26,601 nt of DNA, taken from assembly GCA_964637705.1 (NCBI GenBank), contig CAZWVM010000025.1:1-26601 (forward strand). The letters are read 5' to 3'. This stretch comes from CAZWVM01 sp964637705. GTDB lineage: Bacteria > UBA8481. This document shows, one piece after another, positions 7,742 through 14,879 of this stretch. The notes under the pieces are model-generated. The model worked only from the letters and a program-made list of their open reading frames with translations. It searched no databases and was not told the DNA's origin. Numbering within the stretch: the first letter of the stretch is position 1; each line of letters starts with the position of its first letter. The position numbers and the translations under genes are program-made.

Positions 7742-8756
7742 GGCCCGGCGCGGGCGGGATTCCGCGCTCGACCTCGTGACCCTGGGACTGAACGCGGTCG
7801 ATCTCCTCTGCGAGGTCGACGGCTACCCGGCCGAGGACTCCAAGGGGGCGCTATTGGGGTGGAGGCGACTGCCCGGCGGGCAGGCGGCCACCGCGGCCGT
7901 CACGGCGGTGCGGCTCGGGATGAGGGCCGCCTACATCGGCGCTGTCGGGGACGACGAGAACGGGCGGTTCGCCCGGGCGGAACTGGTCAGGGAGCGCGTG
8001 AACGTCGAGGGCCTGCGCGTCCGGCCAGGCGCCGAGAGCCAGTGCGCGGTCATCCTCGTCAATCGCGGGAACGGCAGCCGCACGATCCTCTGGCGGCGCG
8101 GCGCGGAGATCCGGGTGCGCCGGAACGAGATCGACCGCGCGCTGCTGGGTCGGGCCCGATTCTTCCACTGCGACGGTCACAATGTCGGCGCCGAGATCGC
8201 GGCGGCCCGTTACTGCCGCGGGCGGGGGATTCCGACGTCCATCGATACGGAGAAGGGCGATCCGCGGCTCATCAAGTCCCTGCTCGAGCATATAGACCAC
8301 GTCGTGGTGCCCGCCGCCTGCGCGGACCACCTGCGCGGCCGGCGCTGCCGCACGCACCGCGAGCGCATGGAATCTCTCGCGGCCTACGGCGGCCGCGCCG
8401 TCGTCCTGACGCTGGGAAGCGAGGGGTGCACGGGGAGGGAAGAGGGCGCGACCGTCAGGGTTCCGGCCTATCCCGTTCGTACCGTCGACACGACGGGCTG
8501 CGGGGACGTCTTCCACGGCGCCTACATCGTCGCCGCGCTCAGGGGACTGCCGCTCGAACCGCGCCTGCGGTTCGCGGCCTTCGTCGCCGCCTTGAAGTGC
8601 CGCGCCTTCGGCGCTCGCACGGCCATTCCGACGATCGGGGAGTTGCGCACGCGCCGCGCGCGCGAACTGGGGAGGTGGATGGGGCGCGAGGAGACCGGGA
8701 TGGTTCTCGGGGGCCGAGAGGCGGTCGGGCTCGCGCCCGGATCGCGGACCGGGTGA
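7734..8756 (+). CDS. PfkB-family carbohydrate kinase
   Basis: Ribokinase-like sugar or nucleoside kinase of 340 residues. It shows the first PfkB signature PGGQAATAAVTAVRLG (47-62), the GAVGDDENG segment, and the second signature DTTGCGDVFHGAY (252-264) with catalytic base D258; cysteine replaces the usual alanine in DTTGAGD, a variant seen in other PfkB proteins. The start is GTG 7734, overlapping the glycosyltransferase stop by eight bases. It is the last gene of the ispC operon and converges on the DUF2007 gene 17 bases away. The substrate is unknown; with a glycosyltransferase next to it, a sugar or sugar phosphate is likely. The last 30 residues are an arginine- and glycine-rich tail. 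Confidence 0.88.
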   Translation: MAEARRGRDSALDLVTLGLNAVDLLCEVDGYPAEDSKGALLGWRRLPGGQAATAAVTAVRLGMRAAYIGAVGDDENGRFARAELVRERVNVEGLRVRPGAESQCAVILVNRGNGSRTILWRRGAEIRVRRNEIDRALLGRARFFHCDGHNVGAEIAAARYCRGRGIPTSIDTEKGDPRLIKSLLEHIDHVVVPAACADHLRGRRCRTHRERMESLAAYGGRAVVLTLGSEGCTGREEGATVRVPAYPVRTVDTTGCGDVFHGAYIVAALRGLPLEPRLRFAAFVAALKCRAFGARTAIPTIGELRTRRARELGRWMGREETGMVLGGREAVGLAPGSRTG

Positions 8757-8773
8757 AGACCCTCCGCGCGGCG

Positions 8774-9016
8774 CTATTCGGCCGGCGCCGCCGTCTCCGA
8801 CTCGTCCCAGATCCGCCGCGCCTCGTCGAAATCCTTGCGAAAGACGAGCACGTGGACGCCCCCGATGGCCGGGAAGGGATCGGCCGTCTCGAGGATGTGA
8901 CTCTCGATGCCGTTCTCCTCGAGAAAGCCCTGGGCCATCGCCGCATCCTCGTGGTTGGGGAATGTCTCGAGGATCACCAGGTAGCCGGACGGGTCCGGCG
9001 CGATCGATTCGCTCAT
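8774..9016 (-). CDS. DUF2007-like small protein
   Basis: An 80-residue soluble protein. After a short N-terminus it reads GYLVILETFPNHEDAAMAQG, FLEENGIESHIL, then GGVHVLVFRKDFDEARRIWDE. This is the beta-alpha-beta pattern of DUF2007 (putative signal-transducing protein, a ferredoxin-like fold), in which a strand, a helix carrying the A...L...GI motif and a VxVxxxDxxxA end recur. No biochemical role is established for this family. It is transcribed alone, divergently from dapF, from a perfect TATAAT six bases before its ATG, and ends against the PfkB gene. A 7-base-pair GC hairpin (8768-8774 with 8785-8791) covers its 3' end. Confidence 0.8.
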   Translation of the reverse strand: MSESIAPDPSGYLVILETFPNHEDAAMAQGFLEENGIESHILETADPFPAIGGVHVLVFRKDFDEARRIWDESETAAPAE

Positions 9017-9022
9017 GAGCCG

Positions 9023-9028
9023 ATTATA
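9023..9028 (-). promoter_or_regulatory. -10 box TATAAT of the DUF2007 gene, predicted leaderless
   Basis: On the minus strand a perfect TATAAT ends six bases before the ATG at 9016, so transcription should begin at the start codon. No Shine-Dalgarno fits in the gap and I see no good -35 box. Confidence 0.6.
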
Positions 9029-9085
9029 GCCCGTCCGGCGGCGGCCTTGCCGCCTTTTCCGCCGCTTTTTCCGCGCGTCCCGTCG

Positions 9086-9094
9086 TGATACGAT
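9086..9094 (+). promoter_or_regulatory. Extended -10 promoter of dapF, predicted leaderless
   Basis: TGA followed by TACGAT (9089-9094) is a full extended -10 element ending six bases before the dapF ATG at 9101. The -35 region is a weak T-rich stretch (9066-9071), as expected for extended -10 promoters. No Shine-Dalgarno is present. Confidence 0.6.
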
Positions 9095-9100
9095 GTACCC

Positions 9101-9961
9101 ATGAGATTTCACAAGATGCAGGGTGCCGGGAACGATTACGTCTACATCGACCTGGCCGAGGAGCGGGTCGAGGAGCCCGGCCGGCTTGCGCGCATTCTCT
9201 CCGACCGGCACTTCGGCGTCGGCGGCGACGGAGTGATCCTCATCGCCCCCTCCGACCGGGCCGGCGGCCGGATGATCATGTTCAACGCCGACGGTTCCGA
9301 GGGTTCGATGTGCGGCAATGGTGTTCGCTGCGTCGCCAAGTTTCTCTTCGACCGGGGACGCATCCCGAGGACCGCCACGATCGAGACGAAGTCCGGCATC
9401 GTCTCCGTCGAGATGGTCGAGGTCGTCGGAGGTCGGGCCGAGCAGGTGCGCGTCAACATGGGACCGCCCCGCCTCGCGCCCGCCCAGGTTCCGACGACTT
9501 TGGCCGCGACCCGCGACGGGGCCGTCGTGGGAGCCCGCCTCGAGGCCGGGGACCGCTCCTGGAACGTTACCTGCGTCTCGATGGGCAACCCTCACTGCGT
9601 CATCTTCACGGAGGGGATCGACTCGCTGGATCTCGCGGCGCTTGGAGCCCCGATCGAGAACCATGAGGTCTTTCCGGACCGGGCGAACGTCGAGTTCGTC
9701 GAGGTCGCGGGCGAGGGACGCCTGCGGCAGAGGACCTGGGAGCGGGGGTCCGGGGAGACCCTGGCCTGCGGAACCGGGGCCTGCGCGGTGACCGTCGCGG
9801 CCCATCTCAACGGCCTCTCCGGGCGTTCTTCGACCGTCGATTTGCGGGGCGGAGTCCTGCGCATCGAGTGGACCGCGACGGGTGAGGTCCTCATGACCGG
9901 CCCCGCGGTGGAGGTTTTCTCGGGTACCGTCGATCCCGGGCGCCTCGGACCCCCGGCCTGA
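9101..9961 (+). CDS. dapF: Diaminopimelate epimerase
   Basis: Interconverts LL- and meso-diaminopimelate, the last step before meso-DAP enters peptidoglycan or lysine synthesis. The 286 residues begin MRFHKMQGAGNDYV, the classic family start. Both catalytic cysteines are visible: C71 in MCGNGVRC and C223 in ETLACGTGACA. NADGSEGSM, MGNPHCVIF and NVEFVEV complete the substrate pocket. Length is close to the usual 275-285. It opens a plus-strand operon, with gshA 10 bases downstream, and is driven by an extended -10 promoter directly before the ATG. This shows the cell makes its own meso-DAP. Confidence 0.97.
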   Translation: MRFHKMQGAGNDYVYIDLAEERVEEPGRLARILSDRHFGVGGDGVILIAPSDRAGGRMIMFNADGSEGSMCGNGVRCVAKFLFDRGRIPRTATIETKSGIVSVEMVEVVGGRAEQVRVNMGPPRLAPAQVPTTLAATRDGAVVGARLEAGDRSWNVTCVSMGNPHCVIFTEGIDSLDLAALGAPIENHEVFPDRANVEFVEVAGEGRLRQRTWERGSGETLACGTGACAVTVAAHLNGLSGRSSTVDLRGGVLRIEWTATGEVLMTGPAVEVFSGTVDPGRLGPPA

Positions 9962-9971
9962 TTTCGTCGTC

Positions 9972-11300
9972 ATGACGACGGTCATCTCGGGGGGCGATGA
10001 ACTGCTGGAGCCCGTCACGTCGCCCGGCCAGATCGTCGAGCACATCGAGCGGCATGCCAAGCCGCCGGACGGGCTTCTCTTCGGTGTCGAGTACGAGCGC
10101 CTCGGGGTCGATGCCGCGACCGGGCGCGCCATGCCCTTCGACGGTGGGGTCGAGCGCGTGCTCGAGATCGTCGCGGAGCGGGACGGCTGGGAGAAGGGCC
10201 TCGAGAACGGCCGGATCGTCTACCTGAAGAAGGGTCTCGAGGCGATCACGCTCGAGCCGGGTGGACAGACCGAATACTCCTCGGCGCCCTTCTCCACCAT
10301 CGCCGAGCTGATGGAGAGAGAGCGCGCGGTCAACGGGCTGCTCGACGCCGCCGCCGCGGAATTGGGCTTCGCCTTCCTCGGCATCGGCTACCACCCCTTC
10401 GCGGATCCCGCGGAGATCGGTTGGGTGCCGAAAGAGCGTTACCGGATGATGGCGCCCTACCTCGCGTCACGCGGGAGCCTGGCCCACGAGATGATGAAGA
10501 TGACGGCGGGCTGCCAGGTCGCGCTCGATTACACGGACGGCCGCGACGCGATGCGCAAGCTGCGCGCCGCGGCCCTGGCCACCCCGATCGCGCAGGCGCT
10601 CTTCGCCTCCTCCGGCATCGGCCGCGGGCGCGCGCTTCCGGTCCTCGACTGGCGGGCCCACATCTGGACTCGCACGGACGACGCGCGCTGCAACATCCCT
10701 CCCTTCATGCTCCGCGCGGGCGCCGCCCTCGAGGAATACGTGGACTGGCTCGTCGATATGCCCCTGATCTTTCTCGAGAAGGACGGCGTTTACCGGGCGT
10801 CGGAAGGCAAGACGCTGCGCGCCCTCATGGAGCGGGGCCCGGTCACCTACTACGACGTCGAGCTGGCGATGACGCAGGCCTTTCCCGAGGTGAGGTTGAA
10901 GAGATTCATCGAGGTGCGGTCGCTCGACGCTCCGCAGCCGTGGCTCGTCGGGACCGTGCCCTGCTTCTGGAGTTCGCTCCTCTACGGCGACGTCGAGGCC
11001 GTCTTCGACCTGCTCGGCCCGCTCACGCCGGACGAGTTCGCCGAGCTGCGAACCTCGGCGATCCGCGACGGACTGCAGGGCTCGGCCTGCGGCCGCCCGA
11101 TGGCCGACTGGGCGAGGGACCTTCTCGACGCGGCGCAGGCGGGATGCATCTGCGAGAGGAGTTTCCATCGACTGAGGGAGAGGATCGAGCGGAAGGAGAC
11201 GCCGGCGGATCTCGCGCGTCGTCTGCTCGCCGAGGAGTCCTCGCCGGCCGGTTTCATCGGGCGCTGGAATCGTTACGGCGCCGACCCTCTCTTCTGCTGA
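9972..11300 (+). CDS. gshA: Glutamate-cysteine ligase, plant/proteobacterial type (GCS2 family)
   Basis: ATP-dependent ligation of glutamate to cysteine, the committing step of glutathione synthesis. The 442 residues match the plant-type class: GVEYE (38-42) in the first strand, TEYSSAP (100-106), YHPFADPAEIGWVPKERY and RMMAPYL (140-164), then HEMMKMTAGCQVALDY (172-187), the region holding the MM..T..QV motif of this class. Later, LDWRAHIWTRTD and RFIEVRSLDA fit the C-terminal part of the active site. The related EgtA of ergothioneine synthesis belongs to the same superfamily and cannot be fully excluded, but length and motifs favour GshA. No gshB is in the window. No clear Shine-Dalgarno precedes the ATG; it is probably read with dapF. 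Confidence 0.88.
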   Translation: MTTVISGGDELLEPVTSPGQIVEHIERHAKPPDGLLFGVEYERLGVDAATGRAMPFDGGVERVLEIVAERDGWEKGLENGRIVYLKKGLEAITLEPGGQTEYSSAPFSTIAELMERERAVNGLLDAAAAELGFAFLGIGYHPFADPAEIGWVPKERYRMMAPYLASRGSLAHEMMKMTAGCQVALDYTDGRDAMRKLRAAALATPIAQALFASSGIGRGRALPVLDWRAHIWTRTDDARCNIPPFMLRAGAALEEYVDWLVDMPLIFLEKDGVYRASEGKTLRALMERGPVTYYDVELAMTQAFPEVRLKRFIEVRSLDAPQPWLVGTVPCFWSSLLYGDVEAVFDLLGPLTPDEFAELRTSAIRDGLQGSACGRPMADWARDLLDAAQAGCICERSFHRLRERIERKETPADLARRLLAEESSPAGFIGRWNRYGADPLFC

Positions 11301-11310
11301 ACCTCCGCTC

Positions 11311-11892
11311 ATGACCTATTATGCCGTCTTCCAGAGCGTGATGGCGGCCTGGTGGCTCGCGGCCGAGGTTCTTCTCCTCGGGCTCCTGGAATGGGGGGCG
11401 CGGTGCGCGCGGGCCGGCGAGCGCTGTCCCCTCTGGGAGAGCTCGACGCGTCCCGTCGCCGTCGCGGCGCTTTTTGGCGCGGCCCTCGTTATCGCCGGCC
11501 TCGTGCTGAAGACGCCCGGATTGCTCGGGTCGGAACTCGAGGGCGGGCGCGTCCTGGCGCGCCGCTCCGCCTGGACGGCCCTCTGCACCCTCTGGGTCGG
11601 GCTGGAGGCCGGCATGCTGATCCAGCTCCTCCGTATCGCCGCCTGCGTTCGCGGGGAGGCGAAGGTGCTCCTGCGCGGGGCCGGCCCGGTCGCCACGGCG
11701 GGACTGATGCTTCTGTATCTCGTCGTCCACGTCCCGCTCTGGTCGATCGCCTCCTCGCTCGATATCGGGCGTATCACGCTTCTGCACTCCGCATATGTCC
11801 GCCTCTGCGGCGTCTTCTGGTTCCTTCTGGAGACCGCCTGCGCGATCGCGCTGTGGCGGCTGGGAAAGGATGTCCGGAGGCTCCTCGCGTGA
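11311..11892 (+). CDS. Hypothetical polytopic membrane protein
   Basis: 193 residues, family not recognised. Hydrophobic stretches near 5-27, 48-68, 85-110, 128-150 and 165-183 suggest four or five membrane helices, with short arginine-rich loops on the probable cytosolic side. It lies 10 bases after gshA and its stop overlaps the start of the next membrane gene as GTGA, so dapF, gshA and the two membrane genes are probably one transcript. No catalytic motif is visible. Two-gene neighbours of this size could be subunits of one membrane complex; this is inference only. Confidence 0.7.
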   Translation: MTYYAVFQSVMAAWWLAAEVLLLGLLEWGARCARAGERCPLWESSTRPVAVAALFGAALVIAGLVLKTPGLLGSELEGGRVLARRSAWTALCTLWVGLEAGMLIQLLRIAACVRGEAKVLLRGAGPVATAGLMLLYLVVHVPLWSIASSLDIGRITLLHSAYVRLCGVFWFLLETACAIALWRLGKDVRRLLA

Positions 11893-12272
11893 CGTCGATC
11901 CTCCTCTGGGTGGCGGAAACCTACGACCCGGCGGCCGCTCTTCGCGCGACGCAGATCAACGCGATTCTCTGGTCTCTCGCCGACATCGCCATCGTGGCCG
12001 CCGTTCTCGACGCCGTCGATTTCCTGCGCCGACGCGAGGGTGCGGAGAACGCCGCATACCGGAGATGGATCCTGGCCGCGACGATTCTCCTGACGCCCGG
12101 CCTGGTGTTTGCCGCGGACCAGCGCGAGGTCTTCATCCTCGAGTCCGTCATCTGCGGCCTTCAGTTCCTCGTGCTTGCGGAGACGGCCTGGCGCGAGCGG
12201 ACCCGGCTGCTCGAAGCCTATTTCGAGATCCGGTCGCGCCGAGCGGGCGTCAGATATTCAGGACGGCGATGA
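11889..12272 (+). CDS. Hypothetical membrane protein
   Basis: 127 residues from GTG 11889, overlapping the stop of the previous gene as GTGA. Three hydrophobic stretches (about 22-42, 61-80 and 86-103) are separated by a short basic segment (FLRRREGAENAAYRRW), and the protein ends in an arginine-rich tail. Family not recognised. Its 3' end overlaps the convergent small membrane gene at 12250-12462 by 23 bases, tail to tail. Confidence 0.65.
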   Translation: MTSILLWVAETYDPAAALRATQINAILWSLADIAIVAAVLDAVDFLRRREGAENAAYRRWILAATILLTPGLVFAADQREVFILESVICGLQFLVLAETAWRERTRLLEAYFEIRSRRAGVRYSGRR

Positions 12273-12462
12273 GGATCACGCAGACGCCGATCGCGATGAT
12301 GAGCGACCGGAGCAGCCAGAGAAGGAACTCCCAGCGGTGCCGCCGCCTCTTGCGCAGGACCAGGCGCCAGTAGGTGTGGTTGTAATACAGCTCCGCGGCG
12401 ACGTAGAGGACCAGCACGGAGTAGAAAGCGCCGGCGATCCCGAATAGAGCGTACTTGCTCAT
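12250..12462 (-). CDS. Small double-TM protein at the end of the T2SS operon
   Basis: 70 residues with two hydrophobic helices (about 5-26 and 46-68) joined by a strongly basic loop, YWRLVLRKRRRHRWEF. By the positive-inside rule the loop faces the cytosol and both ends the periplasm. The ATG overlaps the TGA of the upstream sensor-like gene by one base (TGATG), so the two are translationally coupled. I recognise no family. It is the last gene of the gspG-to-gspM operon and may partner with the sensor-like protein in the membrane; this is inferred from position only. Confidence 0.7.
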   Translation of the reverse strand: MSKYALFGIAGAFYSVLVLYVAAELYYNHTYWRLVLRKRRRHRWEFLLWLLRSLIIAIGVCVILIAVLNI

Positions 12463-13145
12463 CAGTGCAGCGCCACCAGCCGCTTCCAGAGAAACACCAG
12501 CGCGATCGCCGCCAGGATCATGGCGGTGTTGATGACGGTCAGGGAGATCTCCAGCGTCTGCGTCTCGCGGAAGAGGCGCGATTGGAGAAGGTCGAAGTCC
12601 TGGCGGGATTCGCGGAGCACCTCGCCCAGCATCGTGAACGACAGGGACAGGGATCGCCGGTCGCGGGCGACCAGGCGCGCACGGTCCCGGCGGCCCTCGG
12701 CCATCTCGGTCATGACGATCCGCGAACGGTTGTCGAGATCTTCGAGGGCCGCGCTGATCGTGTCGCGAATCCCCCGGTAGCGAGCCGGCGCCTCGGTGAT
12801 CCGGCTCAGTGTCTCGCGCGCCGTGGCGACGTGGAGCGAATAGAGCGGGGTGTTCAGTTCTGCCTCCGGGTCGTCGGACAGGACCCAGTCGCGGATCTCC
12901 GCGTTCGCGTTCTCGATCTCGAAGAGCGTGAAGGCCAGGTTGCGCATCGCGGCCTGCTCGGTGGCGTAGGACGAGAGAAGCCCCGAGAGACGCTCGCGGT
13001 TGTAGATGGCGACGATCTGCGTGAGGATGATCATCCCGAGGACCGAGAGGAAGACGAAGACGAGGGCGCGCGCGACCGGAGACGGCGCCGACTCCGTGAC
13101 CGCCGCCGCGGGATTCGCCTCGACCCCGTTCGTCGCGTTCGTCAT
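12462..13145 (-). CDS. CHASE3-like membrane sensor protein without an output domain
   Basis: 227 residues: a cytosolic N-terminus of about 25 residues, TM1 (26-47), an extracytoplasmic all-helical domain (about 50-198), TM2 (about 200-221) and only a few residues after it. The helical domain has the heptad-rich look of CHASE3 or four-helix-bundle sensor modules from chemoreceptors and histidine kinases, including EIRDWVLSDDPEAE, which resembles the CHASE3 E.R.FLL.G.. segment. No HAMP, kinase, GGDEF or MCP domain follows. GGGAG lies before the ATG, which is only four bases after the gspM stop, so it is co-transcribed with the secretion genes. It may sense or scaffold in the T2SS inner-membrane platform, or pair with the small membrane protein encoded next. 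Confidence 0.72.
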   Translation of the reverse strand: MTNATNGVEANPAAAVTESAPSPVARALVFVFLSVLGMIILTQIVAIYNRERLSGLLSSYATEQAAMRNLAFTLFEIENANAEIRDWVLSDDPEAELNTPLYSLHVATARETLSRITEAPARYRGIRDTISAALEDLDNRSRIVMTEMAEGRRDRARLVARDRRSLSLSFTMLGEVLRESRQDFDLLQSRLFRETQTLEISLTVINTAMILAAIALVFLWKRLVALH

Positions 13146-13149
13146 GCCG

Positions 13150-13665
13150 TCACTCCCTTCCCGTGCGCTCCGTCGAAGCTTCGACCATCTGCGCGACCAC
13201 GACCTCGGCGTCGAGCCGGTTCCGGCGGTCCACGGAGCGGCGCACGACGAGTTCCTGGACGATGAGGCCGGTGCGGGAGGACTCCAGCCCCGCGAGCAGC
13301 CGGATCAGGGGCTTGAGTGGCGCGGCGGAGACGCGGAAGGAGGTCAGGACGTCGCGTCGTCCCCCCGCCTCGCGCGCGCCGACGCTGCGGGACGATGCGA
13401 GGACCAGAGCTTCCTGCGTCGCCGCGCGCTCGATCGAGCCCAGCACCGGCTCGCCCGCTCCGAGCGCCGCGCGCATCGTGCGGAGGGAGTCCTCGAGCGA
13501 CGTGAGCTCGGCGCCCATCGCCTCCATGCGGGCCGCCTCCTTCTCGCGGGCCGCCGCCTTCGACTCGAGAGCCGTGACCGCGTCGTGGGCCGAGAAGACG
13601 AGGACGACGACCACGACGGCGACGAGGGCGAGAACGACGGTCCCGCGCACCCGGGGCGCGCTCAC
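13150..13665 (-). CDS. gspM: Type II secretion protein M-like inner-membrane protein
   Basis: 171 residues starting at GTG 13665, which overlaps the gspL stop as GTGA. Layout: short cytosolic N-terminus, one membrane helix (about 8-26), a coiled-coil region (30-75, rich in E, K, A and R), then a periplasmic ferredoxin-like domain ending LDAEVVVAQMVEAS. That is the architecture of GspM/PilO, which pairs with GspL/PilN in the inner-membrane platform. Sequence conservation in this family is low, so the call rests on size, topology and position after gspL and gspK. Confidence 0.72.
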   Translation of the reverse strand: MSAPRVRGTVVLALVAVVVVVLVFSAHDAVTALESKAAAREKEAARMEAMGAELTSLEDSLRTMRAALGAGEPVLGSIERAATQEALVLASSRSVGAREAGGRRDVLTSFRVSAAPLKPLIRLLAGLESSRTGLIVQELVVRRSVDRRNRLDAEVVVAQMVEASTERTGRE

Positions 13666-14831
13666 GATGCGCTTCTTTCGCGGCGTCCCCGGATCACGAA
13701 GTCGACGCCGAGACCCGCGGGGCTCCGCCGGATCTCCGGGTCGGAGACGATGTAGGGTACGGCCGGAATCGACGGCTGGCGGAGGCGCGAGACGAGGGCC
13801 TCGACCGTCTCGAGAGAGGAGGCCGAGCCGATGACGGATATCTCCTCGGGCGCGATCCTCAGGTCGTCGATGACGAGCCCTCCCGAGTCGACGCCGGCGT
13901 CGAGGATCTCGAGCCAGTCGAGCGCCGATCCCGTCTTGGCGATCCGCTCGCGGAAGGCCGCGTGGGCACGGCTCGCCGCGGCGAGCGCGCCCTGGACCTG
14001 CTCGACCGGCGCCACGATCCGGCCGCCCGGCAGGGCCCGCGCGGCGCGCTCCCCGATCTTCGCCTCCGCATCCGCGATGCGCGCCTGGGCCGCAAAGGCG
14101 CGCAGGCCGAAGGAGGCCGCGAGGAGGACGAAGGCGAGAAGCGCGAGGACGATCGGAGCGGCGGGAGCCCTCCGGCGCGGCCCGGTCTCCGTCGTCCCCC
14201 GGGGATATCCGCCGCCGCGCGCACGGGCCGCCGCCAGGATCTCGTCCTCGAGGGCGACCTGCACGCCGTCCGGTGTTGTTCCGCCGCCCGCCTTCGCCTC
14301 TTCGCCGGGCGCGTCGGACTGAATCGAGATCCAACGGCTCTCCGCGACGCGCGCGGACCAGGTCGACCCGCGAACCGGGCGCTCGGACGAGGATTGCGCC
14401 GCCAGCCGGTTGAGCGCTTCCGGGGCGGTCCCGACCCAGGCCGGTATGATCGGCGACACCGACGAGGACCAGGCCAGGGCCTCGTCGAGGCGCGACGAAG
14501 GCACGGCGGTGACGAGGATCTGCCTCGAGGAACCCCGGCGGGAGACCTCCGCGCAGGATACGGCGAGCTGTGAGAGCGGAAGGGGCAGGGTCGGTTCGAC
14601 CGAGTACTTCGCAGCCTCGCCCGCCTCGGTCGCCCCCAGTCCCTCCACCCGCGTCGGGCGGAAGAGAGCTCCGTCGATGAGGAGGCGCACCTCGGGCCGG
14701 GACGCGGTCCAATCGGCGGGCAGGTCCGTGATGCCCGGGCCGAGCGAGGAGAGGAGGCGGGCGCCGCCGAGGCGCTTCTCGACGAGCGCGGCCGTGCGCG
14801 AGGGCCAGCGCAGGACGACGACGCGGCTCAC
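13662..14831 (-). CDS. gspL: Type II secretion protein L-like (actin-like plus PilN-like domains)
   Basis: 389 residues from GTG 14831. The N-terminal ~200 residues (VVVLRWPSRTAALVEKRLGG, LLIDGALFRPTRVE, ILVTAVPSSRLDEALA) look like the degenerate actin-like cytosolic domain of GspL, which binds the ATPase GspE. A basic stretch precedes one membrane helix (226-247), followed by a coiled coil and a periplasmic ferredoxin-like domain with LDAGVDSGGLVIDDLRI and ISVIGSASSLETVEALVSRL, as in PilN/GspL. The start follows gspK after 48 bases and has no Shine-Dalgarno. No GspE gene is nearby, so its ATPase partner must be encoded elsewhere. Confidence 0.78.
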   Translation of the reverse strand: MSRVVVLRWPSRTAALVEKRLGGARLLSSLGPGITDLPADWTASRPEVRLLIDGALFRPTRVEGLGATEAGEAAKYSVEPTLPLPLSQLAVSCAEVSRRGSSRQILVTAVPSSRLDEALAWSSSVSPIIPAWVGTAPEALNRLAAQSSSERPVRGSTWSARVAESRWISIQSDAPGEEAKAGGGTTPDGVQVALEDEILAAARARGGGYPRGTTETGPRRRAPAAPIVLALLAFVLLAASFGLRAFAAQARIADAEAKIGERAARALPGGRIVAPVEQVQGALAAASRAHAAFRERIAKTGSALDWLEILDAGVDSGGLVIDDLRIAPEEISVIGSASSLETVEALVSRLRQPSIPAVPYIVSDPEIRRSPAGLGVDFVIRGRRERSAS

Positions 14832-14879
14832 GGGCGCGCGCCGCGGCGGAAGGCGTGTGAGATCGGTCGCAAGGTCACG

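Noticed and set aside
8768..8791. GC hairpin at the PfkB/DUF2007 junction as a bidirectional terminator
   Set aside because: A 7-base-pair stem without T or A runs lies mostly inside the DUF2007 gene; too common in GC-rich DNA to list as a terminator.
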